NCBI GenBank assembly: GCA_036841525.1 | Contig: DAITVZ010000109.1 | Span: 1 to 10,706 of the forward strand | Length of the DNA stretch: 10,706 nt | Direction: 5' to 3' | Origin: JAAYEA01 sp012689325 | Lineage (GTDB): Bacteria; Chloroflexota; Anaerolineae; JAAYEA01 | Part shown: piece after piece, positions 5,901-10,706 of the stretch | How the letters are laid out: every line of letters starts with the position of its first letter | Position numbering within the stretch: position 1 is the first letter of the stretch | Position numbers and translations under genes: made by a program | The notes under the pieces: generated by a model | What the model saw: only the letters and a program-made list of their open reading frames with translations | The model's database searches: none | What the model was told of the DNA's origin: nothing

Positions 5901-8504
5901 GCGATCTGGAGCCTGGTGGACCTGCCCGAGCTGGAGGACGTCGGGGGCCTCCTGGAGCGGGTCAAGACCATCGTGCAGCACTGGATGTGGCGTCTGGCCG
6001 ACCTGGCCATCGGGTTTGACGACTTTTTCAAGGACCAGGGCAGCAAGTTCGGGGACAAGGTAGCGGCCTTCGCCGAGTTGGTGGAGACGGCCTTTTCCGC
6101 CCTCGCCAAGGTCGCCGAGACCATCCCCAAGCTGGTGGATCTGCCGGCGTTCGACAGCGTGGGAGAGGCCCTGGGGGAGGCGCATCGGTTCATCGCCCAC
6201 TGGCTCCGGCGCATGACCGAGCTCTACCTGGCCTTCACCGAGCAGTACAAGGTGGACGACAAAAGCCTCCTGGTGGCGAAACTGCAGGCCTTCGCCGAGA
6301 TGGTGGAAAAGCTCTTCACCATGCTCTCCAAGGTCGTGACCACCATTCAGCAGCTCAAGGACGTGCCCGAGTTCGACGAGACCACGGTGGATGTGTTCGA
6401 TCGGCTCAAGCGGTTCGTGGCCCACTGGCTGCGCCGGATGGCTGATCTCTCCGCGGCCTTTGAGACCGAGTACGGCAAGGATGCCCTGGCCAAGCTGTAC
6501 GCCTTCACGGAGACCGTGCAGGCCCTGGCGGTGACGCTGGCCGATGTGATCGTCGCGATCCAGGGGCTCCAGCACGTCCCCGGCTTTGACGAGTCCACCG
6601 TGACCACGTTCGACAACCTCAAGCGGTTCGTGGCCCACTGGCTCAGGCGGATGCAGGACCTGTCGCTCGCCTTCGAGGCCAAGTATGGCAAGGAGGCGCT
6701 GGCCAAGCTGAAGACCTTCGCCGATACGCTCAAGCCGCTGTTCGCCCTGCTCTCCGATGTGATCGAGACGGTCCGGGAGCTGGAGAACGTGCCCGAGTTC
6801 GACGAGGGGACCGTCTCCATCTTTGACCGACTGAAGCGCTTTGTGGCCCACTGGCTCCGGCGGATGCAGGATCTCTCCCTGGCCTTCGAGGCCAAGTACG
6901 GCAAGGACGCCCTGGCCAAGCTGAAAACCTTCGCCGATACGGTGCGGGCCCTGGTCGGGATACTGGCGGACCTGGTCGCCGCCATCCAGGATCTGGATGA
7001 CGTCCCCGGCTTTGACGAGTCCACCGTGGGGGCCTTCGACCGGCTCAAGCGCTACGTGGCCCACTGGCTGCGGCGCATGGCCGACCTCTCCGCGGCCTTT
7101 GAGAAGAGCTACGGGAAGGACGCCCTGGGCAAGCTCCAGACCTTCGCCGATACCCTCTCCACCATGTTCGCCCTGCTGCGGGACGTGCTTGAGACCATCG
7201 GCTCGCTGCGCCGGGTGCGCAACTTTGACGAATCCACGGTCAAGGTGTTCGACACCCTCAAGCGCTACGTGGCCCACTGGCTGCGCCGGATCGCCGATCT
7301 CAAGGAGGCGTTCGAGACCCGCTACGGCCTGGACATGACCGAGGAGCTGCAAGCCTTCGCCGAGATGCTCCAGAGCTCGTTCGGGGCCCTCAAGGATGTG
7401 CTCGATCTGATCAAACAGCTCGGCACGGTCAACCTCAAGGTGCCCACGCTGACCTTTGACAACCTGCAGGACGTGATCGAGCAGATCCTGGCGCGGCTGG
7501 AGCTGGTGGCCAGCCAGTACGAGGGGACCGAGGGGCAGGCGGTCCTGGCGCGGATCACCAAGCTGGCCGAGGTGCTGGGGCCCATCGGGACGGCGCTGGG
7601 GGCCATCGTGCAGCCGTTCGCGGACATGTCGCGGATGCGCTGGATCCCCGAGCAGGCGCTGGCCGCCCTCAAGATGAACGTGGAGAACGTCATCGTCTGG
7701 TTCCTCGACCTCGCCGCCTGGCTCTCCGGGGCGACCCTGGACAAGAACTATGAATGGACCGGCGGGGACGCGGATACGCTGGCCGACCGGCTGGAGGCGC
7801 TCCAGGGGATCGGCGAGACCGTGACCGCGATCATCGGGCCCTTCAAGCAAGCCTACGAGTCCCTCTTTGACCTGGGCAAGCTGGCCGGCGGCAAGGCCGC
7901 GAGCGAGGCGGACATCGGCAAGGTGGGCACCTTCATCCAGCAGGTGTTCCAGATGCTGACCGGCCTCACCACGGGCCTGGCCGTCGAATGGGACAAGAAC
8001 GGGACGCCCACCGACCCCATGACCACCATCGAGCGGATCAAGGCGGTCATCGGCGGGATCATCGAGGTGTTCGACGCGGGGATAGACGCCATGGACCGCC
8101 TGTTCCAGGCCAAGGTCCCCAGCACGGAGACGATCCAGAGCTTCGTCAGCGCCATCATCGCCCTCTACACCGAGTTCGCCCGGGTTCTGGGGCTGATGGA
8201 GTACGACGCGACCAATTTCCTGCGGGACGTGTCCTGGTACGCCATCGGGCAGGGGCTGGTGCAATCGCTGATTGACGGCATCTACTCCATGTCCAGCGGC
8301 CTGACCGCGGCCAATGCCTGGCTCTGGTCCTTCATCCAGGCCATGCCGGGCGCGGGCGGGCTTCCCACGGCGACCATGGCGCAAGCGAGCGCTGGCAACA
8401 CCTATCACTATTCGATCAACCAGTATGGCGTGAAGGAGGCCGGCCACGGCGCCCGCGACGCCCTGGTGGGCTTCCGCATCTACAACAACCTGCGAGGCAG
8501 ATAA
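2943..8504 (+). CDS. Phage tail tape measure protein
   Basis: A 1853-residue protein that templates tail length during siphovirus tail assembly. ATG at 2943 is preferred because in-frame starts further left would translate through the terminator hairpin; AGGG about 9 nt upstream is a weak ribosome binding site. Residues 57-88 are a hydrophobic segment typical of tape measures. Residues 174-245 (GISTAKAMDDI, GVGRGSAEMLDNLGI, KEQKQMVLLAE) match the conserved tape measure core. Residues about 320-850 are charged, Ala/Glu-rich and probably coiled coil. Residues about 880-1490 form repeats of 71-75 residues around a (K/H)RFVAHWLRR motif. At about 0.15 nm per residue the tail would be roughly 0.25-0.28 micrometre. 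It overlaps the next gene by one base (TAATG). Confidence 0.93.
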   Translation: MHTEAEIYQLLIDYKVRTAEAEQAMARMQTVTQQTTNAMTGLAPAAGQAQSRLAQLSQVALGVVNVVGNLANAFLGVVSAVQQFVIPAAKMIKDLADQGAALSATRDEYRKLADAVGDAGDTMLAQMRAVTKGTVDDQTLMQTALRLTELAGKEAFTALPSLMAIASQQARKMGISTAKAMDDIITGVGRGSAEMLDNLGIVVDTSTAYKKLAESLGVATSELTKEQKQMVLLAEIQRKYGVDVEAVASGQLSASKQIQAYSTQLKNLRDELVMELLPATQDLMGVAMPLISGLFQDAVPIIENLITKVTELTAAWAGNREAIAKNREDFEKWLRTRVADAGGVMSPELEAEARERARETKIDRGEGRQGAITTWLETNQYQQVVDQVKAETDAVSQGYRDLMDIYQTLVERKERLQASLSSGLFDASIMQMDREALAQTEQALAAIESRLVSMTEISQREREAAATAWVETTDLAQVRAQEDAKLLEAIRISAEERVRIEEEAARLIAEAQADGGPVNARAAQLEAERAILEQSRQQFSEYYTGITEGEQVALAEQVALEEENAQERKLIAEGLYQDLMDIASNYQQAAEASTTEFLADLAELQHAHEEDLLVLQQDRAMARAALLADYQQQIAAAQRAGDAEEVAQLQSKLNIELVEMNNANAKEDALQDRARKVEEIKRIRAYQVELQQLRAKINDEFVMRLLDAANKSGLDTKVVEAKLKALNVELSAQAQVAIEVAKINQQKGKSEWQLAQEVYGASKSRIDTLIAEAKKRLDIAQGELAAWSPPPVEIPAQVDLDITYGGIGGDTKREETVVEALDATVGRIVDIVGNAIDTLEKLVGYEERTEEIKAAAQRLGEDIRELIAALFPYAESFGRDASGRLVSDWRDIPKAVAEFAGWASSTIGAYASAISTLSNLADLEIADVGGKIAWVADVIGVVIRELDRVRQTFADAAGQWRDQPKDAAHFAQYATEALGVVKAAAEAIWSLVDLPELEDVGGLLERVKTIVQHWMWRLADLAIGFDDFFKDQGSKFGDKVAAFAELVETAFSALAKVAETIPKLVDLPAFDSVGEALGEAHRFIAHWLRRMTELYLAFTEQYKVDDKSLLVAKLQAFAEMVEKLFTMLSKVVTTIQQLKDVPEFDETTVDVFDRLKRFVAHWLRRMADLSAAFETEYGKDALAKLYAFTETVQALAVTLADVIVAIQGLQHVPGFDESTVTTFDNLKRFVAHWLRRMQDLSLAFEAKYGKEALAKLKTFADTLKPLFALLSDVIETVRELENVPEFDEGTVSIFDRLKRFVAHWLRRMQDLSLAFEAKYGKDALAKLKTFADTVRALVGILADLVAAIQDLDDVPGFDESTVGAFDRLKRYVAHWLRRMADLSAAFEKSYGKDALGKLQTFADTLSTMFALLRDVLETIGSLRRVRNFDESTVKVFDTLKRYVAHWLRRIADLKEAFETRYGLDMTEELQAFAEMLQSSFGALKDVLDLIKQLGTVNLKVPTLTFDNLQDVIEQILARLELVASQYEGTEGQAVLARITKLAEVLGPIGTALGAIVQPFADMSRMRWIPEQALAALKMNVENVIVWFLDLAAWLSGATLDKNYEWTGGDADTLADRLEALQGIGETVTAIIGPFKQAYESLFDLGKLAGGKAASEADIGKVGTFIQQVFQMLTGLTTGLAVEWDKNGTPTDPMTTIERIKAVIGGIIEVFDAGIDAMDRLFQAKVPSTETIQSFVSAIIALYTEFARVLGLMEYDATNFLRDVSWYAIGQGLVQSLIDGIYSMSSGLTAANAWLWSFIQAMPGAGGLPTATMAQASAGNTYHYSINQYGVKEAGHGARDALVGFRIYNNLRGR
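5751..7440 (+). repeat. Tandem 71-75-residue repeats in the tape measure gene
   Basis: Equivalent codons fall at 5751, 5967, 6186, 6411, 6624, 6837, 7050 and 7263, giving periods of 216, 219, 225, 213, 213, 213 and 213 bp. The last five copies share LKR(F/Y)VAHWLRR, then a DLxxAFExxYGxD segment, a TFADT helix and a VP(E/G)FDE linker. Copies at 6624 and 6837 share nearly all of about 37 residues from LKRF to FADT, with many synonymous codon differences. The first three copies are diverged (for example VKTIVQHW at 5961). Weaker helical copies may continue to about 8170. Confidence 0.9.
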
Positions 8505-9376
8505 TGGGATACCTGGGTGAAGAAGCCTGGTACTGGATTGACGCCTACGGCAACGAGTACCTGCTGGGCACCAACGACACCAAGACGCGCTTCATCCGCG
8601 AGTACGGCGGGGTGGACATGCCCGAGCCCGTGCACATCACGGAGCGGAGCCCGGCTCACCATGGCACGGTGCATCGCGGCTGGCACTATAGCGAGCGGAC
8701 CATCACCCTGGGGATCACCTTGCGCCCGGGCTCCCGCGCCGCCCTGTGGGACGAGCTGGGCAGCCTGCGCCAGGTGCTGAACCTGATCCGCGGCAAGGGC
8801 AAGCTGAAGGCGATCATCCCCACCGCGGCCCCCGCCGCGACCTACACCCGCTACATTGATTGCCGGGTCAACGCCCCTTTCAACGCGGGGAGCGACAATC
8901 AGCCCAACACCCAGTCGCAGAACGCGGTGCTCCAGTTCACGGCGAGCTGGCCGCTCTTCTATGACCCCACGGAGCAGGTCTCCAGGAAAGCGTTCAATGG
9001 ATCCACGCTGCAATCCCTGGTGGTGGACAACGCCGGCGAGGAATATGCCTGGCCGCGCTACGTCATCTATCCCCCCGCCAACTATGCCCAGGTCCGGCTG
9101 GCGGGCTCGCCGAGCGACTACATGCTCCTGCGCTACGACATCACCGCGGCCACGGGCCCGGTCACGATCTACGTGGTGCCCATCGCCAAGGACGACGCCT
9201 ACGGCAAGCGGGCCATCGGCGCCTACGGCGAGGACCTGACCTACCTGGTGAGCAAGGAATCGCGCTGGTTCGGCATCCCGCCAGGACGCCAGACCCTGCA
9301 CATCGCCGCCACCTACGGCGGGACCGGGCGGGTGGACGTCTATTGGCACAACGAATACCTGGGGCTGGGAGGGTAG
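8504..9376 (+). CDS. Distal tail protein, Dit-like
   Basis: A 290-residue protein likely to form the ring joining the tail tube to the tip or baseplate. The order tape measure, Dit, tail-tip protein is standard in siphoviruses. The N-terminal half has the features of the Dit beta-barrel family: WIDAYGNEYLL at residues 11-21, a GWHYSERTITLGITL strand pair near 59-73, RYIDCRV at 116-122, and an FTASWPLFYDP block at 145-155, where Dit proteins keep a similar aromatic-Pro segment. The C-terminal half (about 160-290) is beta-rich and may be the galectin-like Dit domain. The ATG overlaps the tape measure stop by one base, and GAGG lies 6 nt upstream, so it is translationally coupled. Confidence 0.82.
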   Translation: MGYLGEEAWYWIDAYGNEYLLGTNDTKTRFIREYGGVDMPEPVHITERSPAHHGTVHRGWHYSERTITLGITLRPGSRAALWDELGSLRQVLNLIRGKGKLKAIIPTAAPAATYTRYIDCRVNAPFNAGSDNQPNTQSQNAVLQFTASWPLFYDPTEQVSRKAFNGSTLQSLVVDNAGEEYAWPRYVIYPPANYAQVRLAGSPSDYMLLRYDITAATGPVTIYVVPIAKDDAYGKRAIGAYGEDLTYLVSKESRWFGIPPGRQTLHIAATYGGTGRVDVYWHNEYLGLGG

Positions 9377-9379
9377 ACC

Positions 9380-10706
9380 ATGGCCAACGACATCCTCTGG
9401 GAGGTGTACGCCGGCGCGACCCCGGCCTGGACCAACGTCTCGGGCCGCCGGATGGTCTTTGGCGGATCGCCCAAGAACATCGACGTGCCGGTGGTGGTGG
9501 GCGAATGGCAGCGGGGGGTGCACCTGGGCACCACCGACCCGGGCATCGACACCTGCGGGAAGAACCACCTCCCCGCCCCTCGCTTCGTGACCGCCTCCAC
9601 CTACGACGGCGGCTCCGGGCAGGAGCACCTGAACGACACCAACCTGGCCGCCACGGAGTGCACCCTGCGGGTCCATGTGACGCGGGACCTGGTGAACGGC
9701 CTCAAGGGGGCGCGCCTCTTCATCTATGACGGGCTGAACACCCAGACCCGGGCCGAGGGGCTCAAGGTCTACGCCTTCCAGCGGGGCGTCTCCGGCAGCG
9801 CCTGGACGCTCATCAACGATGGGCTGGCCGGGATCGGCGGGGACAACCCCGGCGAGCGGCTGGACCTGGCCGACTCGGCGCCCGCCGCCGACCACTATTA
9901 CTACATCGCCCTGTCGGTGCAGCTCCAGCGCTACGACGTGCTGCCGACCTTTAACATCGGCTTCCAGTTCGACACGTCCTACATCGAGCAGTCCATCGCC
10001 GCCTCGGCGGACGACGCCACCGAGCTGAACAGCACCACCGCCGTAGACCTGGACGAGCTCAACCTGCGGCTCAACTATGAGAATGTCCTGGGGGCTTACT
10101 CGACCATCGGCCTGCGCTGGCAGGACGTGCACATCCCCGCCACCGCCACCATCAAGAGCGCCAAGGTCCTCTTCAACAGCTCCGCGGCGTACACGGAGCC
10201 GGCCACCGTCACGATCCGCGGCGAGAAATCGGTCACCCCGGCGGCGTTCCAGGCCGTTAACGGCAACATCTCGGGGCGCACGCCGACCACCGCCAGCGTC
10301 TCCTGGCCCTTTACCAACTGGGGCGCGGATGGTACCTGGGAGGAGACGCCGGACATCGCGGCCATCATCCAGGAGATCATCGGGCTGCCGGGCTGGACGC
10401 ACGCCTCCAGCGACCTGGCCCTGATCATCCAGAGCGGCGGGGCCAACACCAACCGGCGCGCTGGCAAGTCGTACGACAACGCGGCCCACCTGCCGCCCAG
10501 GCTCTACGCGGAGTGGACCTCGTATGCGGGGACCTCCTCCCACATTCGGGGGTTCCTCAACTTTTGCACCGGCGATCCCGAGTACGAAATCTGGCTGCTG
10601 GACAACCAGCAGGAGCGCCGCTTCCTGATCGACGAGCTGCCCAGCGGCTTTCACTGGGAGAAGGCGTCGCAGGGGTGGGGGAGCTTCTCGGACCTCAAGG
10701 TGAACA
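9380..10706 (+). CDS. Tail-tip/receptor-side protein with beta-sandwich domain (3' end outside window)
   Basis: At least 442 residues, running off the right edge. ATG lies 3 nt after the Dit stop, with GGAGG overlapping that stop. Residues 1-200 are a beta-rich segment I cannot assign. Residues about 207-380 resemble a beta-sandwich domain common in secreted bacterial surface proteins (DNRLRE-like pattern): STIGLRWQDVHIPATATI at 241-258, SAKVLFNSS, a SVSWPF strand, then DIAAIIQEIIGLPGW at 325-339 and LALIIQSGG. Residues about 400-442 (EYEIWLLDNQ, then GWGSFSDLKV) resemble the start of Gp37-like/Tal tail-tip proteins. Position after Dit supports a host-contact role. The domain calls are from motif memory; the tail-operon role is more certain than the fold names. 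Confidence 0.65.
   Translation, partial: MANDILWEVYAGATPAWTNVSGRRMVFGGSPKNIDVPVVVGEWQRGVHLGTTDPGIDTCGKNHLPAPRFVTASTYDGGSGQEHLNDTNLAATECTLRVHVTRDLVNGLKGARLFIYDGLNTQTRAEGLKVYAFQRGVSGSAWTLINDGLAGIGGDNPGERLDLADSAPAADHYYYIALSVQLQRYDVLPTFNIGFQFDTSYIEQSIAASADDATELNSTTAVDLDELNLRLNYENVLGAYSTIGLRWQDVHIPATATIKSAKVLFNSSAAYTEPATVTIRGEKSVTPAAFQAVNGNISGRTPTTASVSWPFTNWGADGTWEETPDIAAIIQEIIGLPGWTHASSDLALIIQSGGANTNRRAGKSYDNAAHLPPRLYAEWTSYAGTSSHIRGFLNFCTGDPEYEIWLLDNQQERRFLIDELPSGFHWEKASQGWGSFSDLKVN

Noticed and set aside
2613..8447. A 5.8-kb open reading frame on the minus strand, opposite the tape measure
   Set aside because: Its codons are exactly back-to-back with the tape measure codons, so it stays open simply because that gene avoids TTA, CTA and TCA codons, as expected at this GC content. 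The product is low-complexity (Leu, Gly, His, Gln) and mirrors the repeats.
8480..10654. A long minus-strand reading frame opposite the Dit and tail-tip genes
   Set aside because: Same codon-phase artefact; the two sense genes share a frame, so the shadow runs through both. No promoter, ribosome site or recognisable domain.

Overview
The window is GC-rich DNA with two unlike halves. Positions 1 to about 2500 carry cellular-type genes: a radical SAM protein of the spore photoproduct lyase family, cut by the left edge; a helix-hairpin-helix protein resembling DNA glycosylases; and, on the minus strand, a C-terminal scrap resembling DUF234-type AAA ATPases. From 2943 to the right edge lies a plus-strand phage (or phage-derived) siphovirus-type tail operon: a large tape measure protein, a Dit-like distal tail protein, and a third tail protein that runs off the window. 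The organism cannot be named from sequence alone. The DUF234-like fragment and the Dit/Gp37-style tail are compatible with a monoderm high-GC bacterium such as a member of Chloroflexota, or its phage, but this is a weak inference.

Layout: 1-1209 SPL-like radical SAM; 1310-2141 HhH protein with uncertain start and a 63-bp internal duplication near its 3' end; 2178-2390 (minus) ATPase remnant; 2557-2942 a non-coding, highly structured control region; 2943-8504 tape measure; 8504-9376 Dit; 9380 to the edge, receptor-side tail protein. The three tail genes are tightly packed (1-bp overlap, then a 3-bp gap) and are almost certainly co-translated from one mRNA.

The most interesting stretch is 2557-2912. 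A hairpin with a perfect 13-bp outer stem is followed by a strong extended -10 promoter (TTGCAT, 17 bp, TATAAT preceded by TGG). About 245 nt of stem-loops follow, ending in a 35-bp hairpin whose only departures from Watson-Crick pairing are five G-U wobbles and one bulged A, then a U-rich tail. The tape measure ATG is only 30 nt beyond. This looks like an insulated non-coding RNA gene, or a long attenuator leader for the tail operon. The second notable feature is in the tape measure: eight helical repeats of 71-75 residues, the last five spaced at exactly 213 bp. The genes that normally precede a tape measure (major tail protein, tail chaperones) are not in the window.
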